47,775 nucleotides of DNA from an uncultured Prevotellaceae bacterium (GCA_900318115.1 ONJJ01000024.1:1-47775), one strand, 5' to 3'. Counted from the first letter of the stretch, positions 1 through 8,277 are shown. The notes: generated by a model from the sequence alone, not told the origin. Program-made: numbers and translations.

Positions 1-228
1 AATGTCGGAGACCATGACGGAGACGTGTCGGAGACGAAACTCACTGAGCGTCAGCAGAAAATCCTCAATCTCATTAAAGAGTCTCCGACAATCACCGGCA
101 AACAAATGTCGGAGACTTTGTCGGTGAGTCAGCGCACCATCGAACGTGACCTTTCTACTTTGCAGAAGCTTGGCGTTCTGAAGCGTGAAGGCAAAGACAA
201 TGATGGAGTGTGGGTGCTTAACACATAA
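1..228 (+). CDS. C-terminal winged-HTH end of a protein cut by the window edge
   Basis: The frame is open to the left edge, so the GTG at 25 need not be the true start. The last ~65 residues form a DeoR/HTH_11-like helix-turn-helix, with LTERQQKIL leading helix 1 and SQRTIERDL as recognition helix. Before it lie short Gly-Asp/Ser-Glu-Thr repeats. In Bacteroidota this tail commonly closes AlbA_2/Schlafen-type ATP-binding proteins, where a repeated linker precedes an LTERQ-type HTH. That family assignment is inference because the catalytic part is outside the window. Confidence 0.7.
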   Translation, partial: NVGDHDGDVSETKLTERQQKILNLIKESPTITGKQMSETLSVSQRTIERDLSTLQKLGVLKREGKDNDGVWVLNT

Positions 229-308
229 TTATTCCCTGACGCCTAAGTAATACGTGAGTTCGGTATAAGAAATATGCTTGAAAAATTGTAGGAGTGCAAA
301 TTATTTTG

Positions 309-316
309 TATCTTTG
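309..316 (+). promoter_or_regulatory. Bacteroidota -7 box TATCTTTG ahead of IS remnant
   Basis: TATCTTTG matches TAnnTTTG and lies 40 bp before the ATG at 356, a normal leader length. It is probably the remaining promoter of the truncated transposase. Confidence 0.45.
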
Positions 317-355
317 TAGCTGCTAAACAACAAGTTACAAATAATCCACACTCCT

Positions 356-445
356 ATGACGACTGCAAATATAATTGAAATTTTTTGTTTTCTCGACGAA
401 TTCTGCAAATATTTTGAGCCAGAACTTAAAAAACGTGCGATTTCC
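356..445 (+). pseudogene. N-terminal stub of an IS982-like transposase
   Basis: The first ~28 codons read MTTANIIEIFCFLDEFCKYF followed by EPELKKRAIST, which resembles the N-terminus of IS982-family transposases of Bacteroidota (a short helical segment with the I-x-D-EFCK-F pattern). After that the frame becomes Arg/Pro-rich and has no transposase features; a longer ORF to 745 is accidental and runs antisense into the barrel gene. A possible left IS end begins near 254 (ACGTGAGTTCGG). No right end is visible. Family assignment is from memory of the pattern, not a search. Confidence 0.5.
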
Positions 446-512
446 ACCCCCGTCACGTCATCACGACGAAGATTTAAGCCGTGCGTGGGTTTGATTTTCG
501 CCGTTGCTGTTG

Positions 513-556
513 AAAAATCCTCCCCGTCGCCCGCTGCAGTGAAGCAAGCGGGGAGG
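513..556 (-). terminator. Rho-independent terminator of the barrel operon
   Basis: On the minus strand CCTCCCCG (549-556) pairs with CGGGGAGG (519-526), followed by ATTTTT (513-518). It lies 25 bp past the stop of the 581-3439 gene. Confidence 0.6.
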
Positions 557-580
557 CACCAATCATTGAAACTGGCGTGT

Positions 581-3439
581 TTACTTCTTCTTCGGCATGT
601 GGTTCCACCGCCAACTGAGATGGAGCATCAGGTAGGAGGGGATGCTCTTGCGCCATCGCTCAACACGACCTTGGGCATTGAGCGTGTACGCTGTGCTACG
701 GAGCTGGTGAAAGAGGTCGAAGGCTTCGAGGCGTGCCGTGAGTGATTCTTTCAGGAAGGAACGAGAGAGGGAGGCATTGCAGACGAAGTCATCGGTGTTC
801 ATCGTCTGGCTGTAGTAGCCGCGACGACTATACATCTTGGCATCAGCAGCCAGCTGGAGTTTCCACGGCAGACGGCAGTTGAGGGCCAGGCCGTAGTTGT
901 ACTCAAAAATGTTGAGCGTGGTGAAGTTCATGCGGTCACTGGTGCTGTGGCGGTAGGAGAAATTGCCCGTGGCGGAGAGGTCAAAGCGGTTGATACGGTA
1001 TGTGAGTCGCAGATTCTCTGTGTTATATAGGTTCTGGACGGTGGAGATTGGTGCCTCTTGCAGAAGATCTTCGATTGACCTTCCTTCTGCTGATACATAT
1101 TGCATCACATCGTAGTCGTTGCTCTCCTGATAGTTGATTCGAGCATGGACCTCCAGGGTGAAACGCTTCTTGGCACCGAGAGGTCGGTTGAAATGAGCCT
1201 CCTGATTGATGTCCCATGTAGGTCTGCCGACATTGTCACCCATCAGTGTGAGCGCTCCTGTCGTGGCATTGTACGCCTGACGGATTCCAAGTTTGCGGAA
1301 CCCGATGGATGCACTGCCGTTGAAGGTCAAGTTTTGCTGTTGTTCCGGTACAGTAGTGCGGAACCGCCAATAGATAGAATGTGATTGTCCAAGTTTGATA
1401 TGAGGATTATGAATAAGCGTACGGAGTGGGTCTGTCGTGGAAAAGTAAGGTATGCGGGCGCGTATATATTGTCTGCTGATATTAGTTGTAGCGCCCAGTT
1501 CATAGCCATGACGGCTGGTGTTACGGGAAAAACTGCCATCGTAGGTGATGTATCGCTCTGTCCGCTGTGCTACGGTGTCGAGACGGGCATGGTGGAAGTT
1601 GATGCGGTCGTTGTCCAGATTGGCATGGATGGTCATGTTCAGCCATGTCTTGCGTTCGCCCTGCTGCTGGCTATAGTAGGCACGGAGGGTCAGCTGTGCC
1701 GAGCGGCTGCGGACGCTGTATTGTTCCGTATTGTCAAGGTCTGGAACAAGAATTGCTGAATCCGAAGTGAAGAAATGGTCCTGGGTGCGTGATGTGTTTT
1801 GCTGCCGCAGCTGTAGGCTTGCCGCATAGTTCCAATTGTTCAGTGCATGGATGGAATAGGTGGCGTTCGCGCGAAGGTCAAGGTTGTTATTAGGGGCTGA
1901 TACTGACCGCCCAATATGTTCGTGGCGCTGTTGTTGCGGGTAGTCATAGTGTTTGTCTGACTGTTCTTCGTGTCCGCTGTCTTTGTTGTAGTTGGCCGTG
2001 AGGTTCAGCTCCACATCATCGCCCCACGGCAGCCGGTAGTTGAAAGTGTTGTCGGAAGCGAAACGCAAGGTCCGTGGTTGTCGCGAGCTGGCATCATAGT
2101 GGGTACGGTTCAGCGTGTCCGCTAACATCCATTGTGCTGTTTCTCCATGTCCGTGGCTGTTATACCGTCCCCATGCTATAGTCTGTCTCAGATTCATCTT
2201 GAATGGCGAGAACATGTTTTTCAGGCGGAAACGGTTGGTGGCCTCGACATCTGTCGATCTGGAGTTGCCCCACTCATGGCTGTTTCCGAAATTGCTGCCA
2301 CCAGCGGCAAAGGTCTCGCGCAGTTCCCGCGTTTCCCACTCATTCTTTTCATGACCGACGTTGACTGTCAGTTGCTCGTCCCATCGCTTCTTTTTGTCAC
2401 TTGCATTCATTTCAATACCACTTTGGATAGCATCCGTAGTACCATTACCCAATGATTTCTCTGGCGTCCACTCGCCGTTCTGCCCGGGACGGCGAGTCTC
2501 GTTTACGTTGTTGGCATTGAGGAAGGCAGCGAGTCGTGAGTTGTCAGTAAAGCGGAGACCGAATAGGCGGCCAAGATAGCGGTCTTCCGTTCCGCCAGCG
2601 GCCTCGACATTTGCCATATAGCCCTCATTATATTCGCGCTTCAGGTGAACATCCATGACGAGTTCTTTCATCTCCACATCGCGTCCCAGCCACTCGCTCT
2701 TTTCTGTCGATTTGCGATAGACCTTCACCTTATCCACGGCATAGAGCGGTAAGTTTTCCAGCATCACCTTGTTCTTGCCCTTGAAAAACTCTTTGCCGTT
2801 GAGAGTGAGATATTCTACTCTCTCGCCATTAACAAGAATGGTGCCATCGTCCTTCAATTCTGCACCAGGCATTTGGCGCACGAGGGCATCCAGCATGGAA
2901 CCTTCGGGTAATTGGAAAGCCTGAGCGTCATAAACGATGGTGTCGTTCTTATAGACCATCTTGATGCGGGTGGCTTTCACCACGACTTCACCCAACTGAT
3001 GCGTAGCAGCAATGCTGTCAAGGGCAGCATCAAGACTATCAAGCCTTCCTGTATTGTCTGTAGGTGTTTTCTCCTTTTTCTTCATGTAATGCCATGGGGC
3101 ATCGAAGAACGTGTTGCGGCCGGGAGTCTTTATCTCGTAATTGACGAACCCGTCTTCATAATCGGGATGTGTCACGCGAATGATGTACTTCTGCGTTCTG
3201 CGAGGAATATAGAAGCAGTAGTAAGTGTCGGTACCGTAGTAGCCGCCTGTCTGATAGTGGCACTTGGTGGAATCGACCACAGTGCTGTCGCTGAGCATCA
3301 GCGTGGCCCTGGCATCGCGGATGGCATGGTGCGTGAATTGGTCATAGACATGACCCCAAAGTTGAATCTTGCGCTCCTCAGCAGACACGGTGAGGGCTGT
3401 GCTGACCAATGCGGTCAGCAGGAGAAGTCTGTATTTCAT
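581..3439 (-). CDS. Outer-membrane beta-barrel protein with CarboxypepD_reg-like N-domain
   Basis: 952 aa with a signal peptide (cleavage near SAEE, residue ~21). Residues ~28-100 look like a carboxypeptidase-regulatory-like Ig fold (LWGHVYDQFTHHAIRDARAT). Residues ~150-245 form a TonB-receptor plug-like segment (EVVVKATRIKM, DALVRQMPGAE, ILVNGERV). The rest is a long barrel rich in alternating aromatic and polar strands, ending in Arg/Trp-rich strands. This is the Bacteroidota 'outer membrane beta-barrel family' layout (OMP_b-brl_3 type), related to SusC/TonB-dependent receptors. It is the last gene of a four-gene operon under an ECF sigma factor, 21 bp after the secreted repeat protein. The substrate is unknown. 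Confidence 0.85.
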   Translation of the reverse strand: MKYRLLLLTALVSTALTVSAEERKIQLWGHVYDQFTHHAIRDARATLMLSDSTVVDSTKCHYQTGGYYGTDTYYCFYIPRRTQKYIIRVTHPDYEDGFVNYEIKTPGRNTFFDAPWHYMKKKEKTPTDNTGRLDSLDAALDSIAATHQLGEVVVKATRIKMVYKNDTIVYDAQAFQLPEGSMLDALVRQMPGAELKDDGTILVNGERVEYLTLNGKEFFKGKNKVMLENLPLYAVDKVKVYRKSTEKSEWLGRDVEMKELVMDVHLKREYNEGYMANVEAAGGTEDRYLGRLFGLRFTDNSRLAAFLNANNVNETRRPGQNGEWTPEKSLGNGTTDAIQSGIEMNASDKKKRWDEQLTVNVGHEKNEWETRELRETFAAGGSNFGNSHEWGNSRSTDVEATNRFRLKNMFSPFKMNLRQTIAWGRYNSHGHGETAQWMLADTLNRTHYDASSRQPRTLRFASDNTFNYRLPWGDDVELNLTANYNKDSGHEEQSDKHYDYPQQQRHEHIGRSVSAPNNNLDLRANATYSIHALNNWNYAASLQLRQQNTSRTQDHFFTSDSAILVPDLDNTEQYSVRSRSAQLTLRAYYSQQQGERKTWLNMTIHANLDNDRINFHHARLDTVAQRTERYITYDGSFSRNTSRHGYELGATTNISRQYIRARIPYFSTTDPLRTLIHNPHIKLGQSHSIYWRFRTTVPEQQQNLTFNGSASIGFRKLGIRQAYNATTGALTLMGDNVGRPTWDINQEAHFNRPLGAKKRFTLEVHARINYQESNDYDVMQYVSAEGRSIEDLLQEAPISTVQNLYNTENLRLTYRINRFDLSATGNFSYRHSTSDRMNFTTLNIFEYNYGLALNCRLPWKLQLAADAKMYSRRGYYSQTMNTDDFVCNASLSRSFLKESLTARLEAFDLFHQLRSTAYTLNAQGRVERWRKSIPSYLMLHLSWRWNHMPKKK

Positions 3440-3460
3440 AATGTTTATGTGATTGGTTTA

Positions 3461-4825
3461 CTACTTCATGTCGGGCAATGAAAGACTGGAACGCGGGATA
3501 CAGATGGAGTTTGGCTCAAGACCATCAGCCCGCTCCAGAACGAGTAGTTGCTGGTGAATAAAATAGTAAAGGTAGAAGGCGTGGTAGCAACCTTTGCCGT
3601 CCATCCAGCGGAGCACGGTTCTGTTTGGACTTAATTTTTCGTCGCTACCAGATTCCACATTGCTTAAAGTCAGCAGACGAGCACTCAACGCCTGGTATTC
3701 CTCTCGTGGGCAGCGGGCGCGCACGATTTGGGCTTTTGTCGGACACGGCCCATTTAATCCCATCCACCATTCGTGTCCCTCGTGGTCGTTGCTGACGAAG
3801 AGGGTATCAACGACTTGAGCGTCACTACGACCGCGCATAGTTTCCATGAGAGTCCTCAGTTCTTGATTCAGTTCAGGAGAGATGTCATTCATCGGCTGTG
3901 CGGGTTTTGCCTGGCCTCGCAGGTGGTCTATGAGTTCTCTGGTATCTGGCACCGTGTTGCAATGCTTCCACGTTGGCACAACGACGCGCACCACGCAGAT
4001 ACATTCCTGATAATAGACAATGTGATAGAGGCAGAAGGCTCCTCCTGTGCAGAACGAGGCAGTGGCGCAGATCTGCAATATCTTGCCGTCCTTGTGCTTG
4101 GAACTTTTATATATGGTGACATCGGGGTTCCCACTTAATGGAGCAAGCGCTTCCGACCATGCAAGGAAGTCTTGCTGCTGCACGCCTTGCAGGAGCACGA
4201 CGTGAGCTGGCGTGCGGCTGGCATCACCCTTTGCACCCATCCACCAATCGTAGTTCTCATTCTCAGAATAGCAGAATATAGTGTCAATCACCAGTGCTTC
4301 CTTTCTCTGCTCCATCTGTCTCAGCAGGTTGGCAATTGCTGCCACACTGTCCTTGGGCAGATCACGATAGTTGAAGTTCGGCTTTACATCTGAGGCTAGC
4401 TCCGTGACGATATTGATGCTCTTGGGGCTGTTCACGCCATAGCGGAAACTTACCATTGTACGGTTATAATCCATAAGAAAGAAGGCAGAGGTGTCTCCTT
4501 GCTCTGGGTGCAGACGCATGGCGATGCGACCCCTGAAAATCTCGTCTGCCTGCTCATCGGTCATGCGATGCTTGTGTGGTAGACGGTTGATGAGTGGTGC
4601 GATGCCGTCAAGAAGCGTGGCAGTAGCGTGAAGCGGGCCGTTATTGACCATATAATTACCGTATATCGTGTGGTTACGACCACAAACGGCATCAGTCACG
4701 GCACCTTCGAGACAATGCTCATTCAGATACTCGGCAATAGCTTCCACGGTCTTGTCCGTCTGGCTTTGTGCCGCCATGCCAAGAGGAATGACGAGACTGA
4801 TGATAAGGGGAAATAGTCGTTTCAT
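3461..4825 (-). CDS. Secreted protein with an internal duplication, function unknown
   Basis: 454 aa with a signal peptide ending near GMAAQS (residue ~20). I do not recognise the family. Two related segments are visible: one with VIDTIFCYSENENYDWWMG and a following PAHVVLLQ, the other ~165 residues later with VVDTLFVSNDHEGHEWWMG and a following KAQIVRAR. Each pairs a Val-Asp-Thr strand with a Trp-Trp-Met-Gly turn, so the protein is probably two copies of one domain plus an N-terminal helical part. It lies 11 bp downstream of the anti-sigma-like gene and 21 bp upstream of the barrel gene. A periplasmic or surface partner of the barrel is plausible but unproven. Confidence 0.65.
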   Translation of the reverse strand: MKRLFPLIISLVIPLGMAAQSQTDKTVEAIAEYLNEHCLEGAVTDAVCGRNHTIYGNYMVNNGPLHATATLLDGIAPLINRLPHKHRMTDEQADEIFRGRIAMRLHPEQGDTSAFFLMDYNRTMVSFRYGVNSPKSINIVTELASDVKPNFNYRDLPKDSVAAIANLLRQMEQRKEALVIDTIFCYSENENYDWWMGAKGDASRTPAHVVLLQGVQQQDFLAWSEALAPLSGNPDVTIYKSSKHKDGKILQICATASFCTGGAFCLYHIVYYQECICVVRVVVPTWKHCNTVPDTRELIDHLRGQAKPAQPMNDISPELNQELRTLMETMRGRSDAQVVDTLFVSNDHEGHEWWMGLNGPCPTKAQIVRARCPREEYQALSARLLTLSNVESGSDEKLSPNRTVLRWMDGKGCYHAFYLYYFIHQQLLVLERADGLEPNSICIPRSSLSLPDMK

Positions 4826-4836
4826 ATCGTTGTTTT

Positions 4837-5409
4837 TTACATGTTTTCAAATTCATTCACCATAGCCAGCATCTTGTCCTCCATCGTCTGCAATTCACAG
4901 TCGATACAGACGTCTTCTTGCAATTCGATGGACTTTGTAGGAATGTTATTTCTTTTTGGCTTCTTGGTCGCTACTGGTTTGTCACTCTTTATTATTTGCC
5001 GTTCCATATTATTAGGGTGTGAAAGTTGTGCCGTCTGAACACACTCTTCCGCTTGTGGCTCATGTTGCATCTTATCTGTTTGTCGGGCTGGACTTACAGC
5101 AACTGCAACAGACTTAGATGGTTCAACATCTCTGTCATTTCTGTGCAAGAAGAACAGTCCTGTACCAAAAATGATAGTAATAACAGCCGCAGCAGTGCTC
5201 CATTTAAGCACATAGCTTTTGTGAAGCGCACGGGCCTTAGGCTTGCCTTGCTGCAGACCTCTGAACAGGACAGAGAAGCTGCGCCATTCGGCAGGGACTT
5301 CCCTATGCGTGCAGAAATAGTCGGCAAGCAAGTCTTCCTCTTCTCGCGTCGTCTCAGCAGCCATGTAGCTGTCAAGCAACTTTTGTATGTATTCTTTTTC
5401 TATATTCAT
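4837..5409 (-). CDS. Single-pass membrane anti-sigma-like protein
   Basis: 190 aa. The N-terminal ~65 residues are helical and acidic (EEEDLLADYFCTH), as in cytoplasmic sigma-binding domains of Bacteroidota. A transmembrane helix follows at ~71-88 (STAAAVITIIFGTGLFFLH), then a ~100-residue Lys/Glu/Gln-rich exported part ending with two Cys (CIDCELQ) and a short helix. Its ATG overlaps the sigma gene stop (ATGA, 5406-5409), which indicates translational coupling. I assign it as anti-sigma by position and architecture. There is no zinc-binding HxxxCxxC motif, so it is not a classic ZAS protein. Confidence 0.6.
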   Translation of the reverse strand: MNIEKEYIQKLLDSYMAAETTREEEDLLADYFCTHREVPAEWRSFSVLFRGLQQGKPKARALHKSYVLKWSTAAAVITIIFGTGLFFLHRNDRDVEPSKSVAVAVSPARQTDKMQHEPQAEECVQTAQLSHPNNMERQIIKSDKPVATKKPKRNNIPTKSIELQEDVCIDCELQTMEDKMLAMVNEFENM

Positions 5410-5939
5410 GTTATTCTGCCTAATATTTGAAGTAATCTTGACCGGGCTTTCGACATCATACCTCGGCAGGAGGATTCAGTAGTTCCAAGCACTGCGGCAA
5501 TCTCTGCAAAACTCATCTTTTCATATTCCCGCATCTCAACGATTTTCCGCCAGTTGTAAGGAAGCTGGCTCATGGCTCTGAGAACGATGTCACCAGTTTC
5601 TTTGTCTTCCACATACTGCTGAGGGGTGAACGGTTCGGGTACGTCGGGTATGTTGAATGACTCGTCATCGTCCTTCTCCCGTCGATGGAAGATCCTCATT
5701 ATGGGATGTCGTCGCCGCTGACGTAGAAGATTCAGTGAAAGATTCCTCGCCATCAAGTTTGCCAAGTGCTTCACTTTGTCTGCGTCATCATGCAAATCCC
5801 TGTGCCCTTCCCACAATCTCAGCAAGACCTCTCCGGCCACATCCTCGGCAGTATCATGATCGTCAAGCAGCGTCAATGCTTTTGCCACGGCTATCTGCCG
5901 TAGCTCCACTACCAACGATATGTACTTTTGACGTTCCAT
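5406..5939 (-). CDS. ECF RNA polymerase sigma factor
   Basis: 177 aa, normal ECF length. Region 2 spans residues ~10-75 (DDHDTAEDVAGEVLLRLWEG, then HLANLMARNLSLNLLRQRRR). Region 4 spans ~115-172 (LPYNWRKIVEMREYEKMSFAEIAAVLGTTESSCRGMMSKARSRL in overlapping pieces), a clear sigma-70 r4 helix-turn-helix. It overlaps the following membrane protein by 4 bp and heads the operon ending at the outer-membrane barrel, so it probably drives that operon in response to an envelope signal. Confidence 0.93.
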   Translation of the reverse strand: MERQKYISLVVELRQIAVAKALTLLDDHDTAEDVAGEVLLRLWEGHRDLHDDADKVKHLANLMARNLSLNLLRQRRRHPIMRIFHRREKDDDESFNIPDVPEPFTPQQYVEDKETGDIVLRAMSQLPYNWRKIVEMREYEKMSFAEIAAVLGTTESSCRGMMSKARSRLLQILGRIT

Positions 5940-5944
5940 ACTTA

Positions 5945-5975
5945 TAATACACCGAACCTCCTCAAAACGCTACGC
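5945..5975 (-). promoter_or_regulatory. Possible ECF-type autoregulatory promoter
   Basis: On the minus strand GCGTAGCGTTTTG (5963-5975) is followed by CGGTGTATTA (5945-5954), just before the sigma ATG at 5939. The arrangement resembles self-recognised ECF promoters of Bacteroidota and would leave almost no leader. No second copy was found in the window to confirm the motif. Confidence 0.35.
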
Positions 5976-6026
5976 AAAAATCAATATTTTTTTACTTGCT
6001 ATGTAAATTGACCCTATCAAATCTCG

Positions 6027-6060
6027 AAAAAAGGTCGCTTGATATCTCTCAAACGACCTT
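6027..6060 (-). terminator. Terminator of the truncated Crp-like gene
   Basis: Arms 6049-6060 and 6031-6042 pair 11 of 12 bases around a 6-nt loop. On the minus strand a run of T (A at 6027-6032) follows. The hairpin begins 4 bp past the stop at 6064. Confidence 0.8.
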
Positions 6061-6063
6061 CTA

Positions 6064-6345
6064 TTACCTTATTATAGACAATTGTGTTCCGATTATCTCT
6101 TCGTGTTCCCGTTCTCCTGCATCAAGAATTTCCGAATCTTTTCTTTGCTCGGTAACTGTAATTCGTATCGGGCAACAAATATTGGGGAAATAGGGTAAGT
6201 CAATCATTCTGGTCAACTCGCCCGCCTCCTCCAGCGTCTCGCCCCGCAGGAACGTTCGCCGTTCCCCGTGCTCCATGCAATACTCCCGCAGAAACTCCAG
6301 GTCCAGCCCCTCCTTGTAGGTGTTGAAGTGCTTGTTCGTTGTCAT
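6064..6345 (-). pseudogene. Truncated Crp/Fnr-like regulator
   Basis: Start chosen at ATG 6343-6345 because the -7 box (6373-6380) overlaps the longer frame. Residues ~6-43 (FNTYKEGLDLEFLREYCMEH, then RRTFLRGETLEEAGE) resemble the N-terminus of Bacteroidota cyclic-nucleotide-binding regulators. The expected cNMP beta-roll and HTH are missing. The last ~50 residues (from LTRMIDLPYF) match nothing I know and end at a clean terminator. Promoter, start and terminator are intact while the domain is gone, so this looks like an internally deleted gene that may still make a 93-aa product. Confidence 0.5.
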
Positions 6346-6372
6346 ATTCGCCAATTTCCTGATTCGTGGGTA

Positions 6373-6380
6373 CAAAGGTA
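6373..6380 (-). promoter_or_regulatory. -7 box TACCTTTG of the truncated Crp-like gene
   Basis: Perfect TAnnTTTG on the minus strand, 27 bp upstream of the ATG at 6345. It fixes the start choice for that gene. Confidence 0.6.
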
Positions 6381-6512
6381 GTCATATTTCCTCACAAATC
6401 GTTTCTTTTTGTTATATGTTGAACTTACTTTAGACAAAATTTGCATTAATTACATACTAAACGGTGCTATTTTCATCAAATTACATTAAGAAAGTGTAAA
6501 AATCATCTCCTT

Positions 6513-6546
6513 TTTGCTTTAGTAAGAAGAAAATTCCCTATCTTTG
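6513..6546 (+). promoter_or_regulatory. Promoter of the SatD-like/DUF3307 operon
   Basis: TTTG at 6513-6516 and TATCTTTG at 6539-6546 with a 22-bp gap, close to the Bacteroidota -33/-7 spacing. Transcription would start around 6553, immediately before the operator array at 6557-6621. Confidence 0.65.
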
Positions 6547-6556
6547 CAAGCAAATT

Positions 6557-6621
6557 AACTTGTATTTGGTCAAAACAAGTGAATGAACTTGTATTTAAAA
6601 CAAACAAGTCTATGCGCTTGT
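6557..6621 (+). promoter_or_regulatory. Operator array: two 18-bp palindromes plus a half-site, 29-bp period
   Basis: AACTTGT occurs at 6557 and 6586, and CTTGT again at 6617; ACAAGT occurs at 6575 and 6604. All repeats are spaced exactly 29 bp. They form two inverted repeats, ACAAGTGAATGAACTTGT (6575-6592) and ACAAGTCTATGCGCTTGT (6604-6621), with an extra half-site upstream. The array starts 11 bp past the -7 box and ends 18 bp before the SatD-like ATG. That is a typical place for a repressor; the C-terminal HTH of the SatD-like protein is the obvious candidate ligand. Confidence 0.7.
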
Positions 6622-6639
6622 AGATAAAATGTCGAAAAT

Positions 6640-7293
6640 ATGTATGCTGCAATATCTGCTGATGTGGTGTCGTCCACTTCCCTCTCTCGGGAGTCGATGA
6701 TTGAACTCAACGAAAAGTTGAGAAAGTGCCTATCTATTCTTGAAGAGCGTTATCAAGGTTTTTGGGGACGTATTGTTAGAGGCGACTCTATCGAATGTAT
6801 CATGGACAGACCTGAAGATGCTTTTGAAGTGGCCCTTATTCTGAAAACGTGGGTTAAATCGTTTGAACCAAGCAATATACAAGATGACAAACGATTTAAT
6901 AGGTACGGTCTTAGAATAGCGATAGGCATTGGTGAAATGAAGACAATTGACCGTGGCTTAGACATGATGGATGGTGATGCCATTTATCGTTCTGGACGTA
7001 CTATGGATAAACTTGTTGGACGAGCAAAATATTCATTTGTAATATCAATGGCTGATAGTGAGCATGAGCAAGCATTACAAGTTATATTAACATTAGTCAA
7101 TCAACTATTGAACAATGCAACTGCTCGCAAGTGTGAGACCCTTTGTGAAAGGATTCTTTCATCAGACACTAGTAAAACTGCAGAAAAAATGGGAATCTCT
7201 GTGTCAGGTGTCAATCAAGCATTAAAAGATATTGGTTGGAGTGCCATAGAACAAGCAATTTTATATTATCGAAAAATAACATCAAAACTATGA
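6640..7293 (+). CDS. SatD-like protein with C-terminal HTH
   Basis: 217 aa. The N-terminal ~140 residues match the SatD-family pattern seen in Bacteroidota: MYAAISADVVSSTSLS at the start, FWGRIVRGDSIECIM, and a nucleotide-cyclase-like IGIGEMKTIDRGLDMMDGDA segment. Residues ~165-217 form a helix-turn-helix (TAEKMGISVSGVNQALKDIG). The stop overlaps the DUF3307 start (ATGA at 7290-7293), so the pair is translationally coupled. Family knowledge: SatD/DUF3307 gene pairs recur in Firmicutes and Bacteroidota, with no firm molecular role. The operator array upstream suggests autoregulation. Confidence 0.75.
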   Translation: MYAAISADVVSSTSLSRESMIELNEKLRKCLSILEERYQGFWGRIVRGDSIECIMDRPEDAFEVALILKTWVKSFEPSNIQDDKRFNRYGLRIAIGIGEMKTIDRGLDMMDGDAIYRSGRTMDKLVGRAKYSFVISMADSEHEQALQVILTLVNQLLNNATARKCETLCERILSSDTSKTAEKMGISVSGVNQALKDIGWSAIEQAILYYRKITSKL

Positions 7294-8081
7294 TAAGTAA
7301 TTTGCTTTTCAATCTTATTATTGCTCACATTCTGGGCGATTTTTATCTGCAATGGGGTTCTTCTTGTAAGAACAAGATTTTGCATTCTGTAAAGGGGAAA
7401 GATTTGTGGTTACATTCACTGGCAATTGGAATACTCTCATGGATTGCAATATGGGATTTAAGGGGATGGTGGCTTGCCGCTTGTATAATGGCACTCCATT
7501 TTTTGATTGACTGGTTTAAGTCGTGTATGCAACTAAAATGTAATATTTTCAATGTAGATAAATCAGATTGTTCCAAATTGGTTGATGGCGACAACAAACG
7601 GTATGATTTGTGGATATTTGTTGTTGACCAAATTATTCACATTGCTGTCATCGTAGTATTTGTTAATATTTGGCTGAGAGCAAATAATGATTGGCAGCAA
7701 TTCGGATGGCTTCATGAGTTTGCGATTAATCACCCACTGCGTATGAATACCATCGTCGCTATGATGTTAGCTTTAAAACCAGCAAACATCTTGATATTAC
7801 TTATTCTTGGAGCTTGTAAAGTAAGCATTACACCGACTGATAATGATGACCACGGTAATTTCCATTCAGGAGAGCTTATTGGATGGCTGGAGCGTGGCCT
7901 CATGTTGTTATTTGTTGTTATGTCTCAATACGAGGCTATAGGTTTCCTCATTGCCGCAAAGTCCATACTTCGGTTTAATGAAGCATCATCTGGCAGTGAA
8001 AAGTCTGAGTATGTATTGACAGGAACACTCCTTTCTTTGGCAACAGCACTAGCTTTAGGTATATTAACCTTGAATATTTAA
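7290..8081 (+). CDS. DUF3307 integral membrane protein
   Basis: 263 aa. Start chosen at ATG 7290, which overlaps the SatD-like stop, not the longer in-frame ATG at 7236. Several hydrophobic helices are visible (residues ~1-15, ~40-75, ~105-130, ~150-180, ~205-225 and ~245-263). The family hallmarks AHILGDFYLQ near the N-terminus and HFLIDWFKS near residue 75 carry conserved His and Asp in membrane segments. Function is unknown in the family; linkage to SatD is the main clue. Confidence 0.8.
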   Translation: MISNLLFNLIIAHILGDFYLQWGSSCKNKILHSVKGKDLWLHSLAIGILSWIAIWDLRGWWLAACIMALHFLIDWFKSCMQLKCNIFNVDKSDCSKLVDGDNKRYDLWIFVVDQIIHIAVIVVFVNIWLRANNDWQQFGWLHEFAINHPLRMNTIVAMMLALKPANILILLILGACKVSITPTDNDDHGNFHSGELIGWLERGLMLLFVVMSQYEAIGFLIAAKSILRFNEASSGSEKSEYVLTGTLLSLATALALGILTLNI

Positions 8082-8120
8082 CTTAAATCGCTTTACTTTT
8101 GCTCTGAGCAATAGAGATTG

Positions 8121-8270
8121 ATGGCTGTTCAACGCAATGAGGATGGAATCACGACGATGAGTATCTGTGATTTCCTGTTGAATGATAATTCGTTGGAATT
8201 GTACGATGATTTTATGCTTCCGTTTCGAGAAAAAGTAGTACCTTTGCAAACTAAGATACAAGAAAAATGA
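8121..8270 (+). CDS. Possible 49-aa small ORF
   Basis: An ATG-to-TGA frame with a protein-like composition (SICDFLLNDNSLELYDDFML). Its TGA overlaps an ATG at 8267. No promoter, RBS or known domain is visible, and a TACCTTTG box lies inside it at 8239-8246. It may be a fragment of a lost gene or chance. Confidence 0.2.
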   Translation: MAVQRNEDGITTMSICDFLLNDNSLELYDDFMLPFREKVVPLQTKIQEK

Positions 8271-8277
8271 GTAAAGA

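Noticed and set aside
356-745. 129-codon plus-strand ORF
   Set aside because: Only the first ~30 codons look like a transposase; the rest is the reverse of the terminator and barrel gene.
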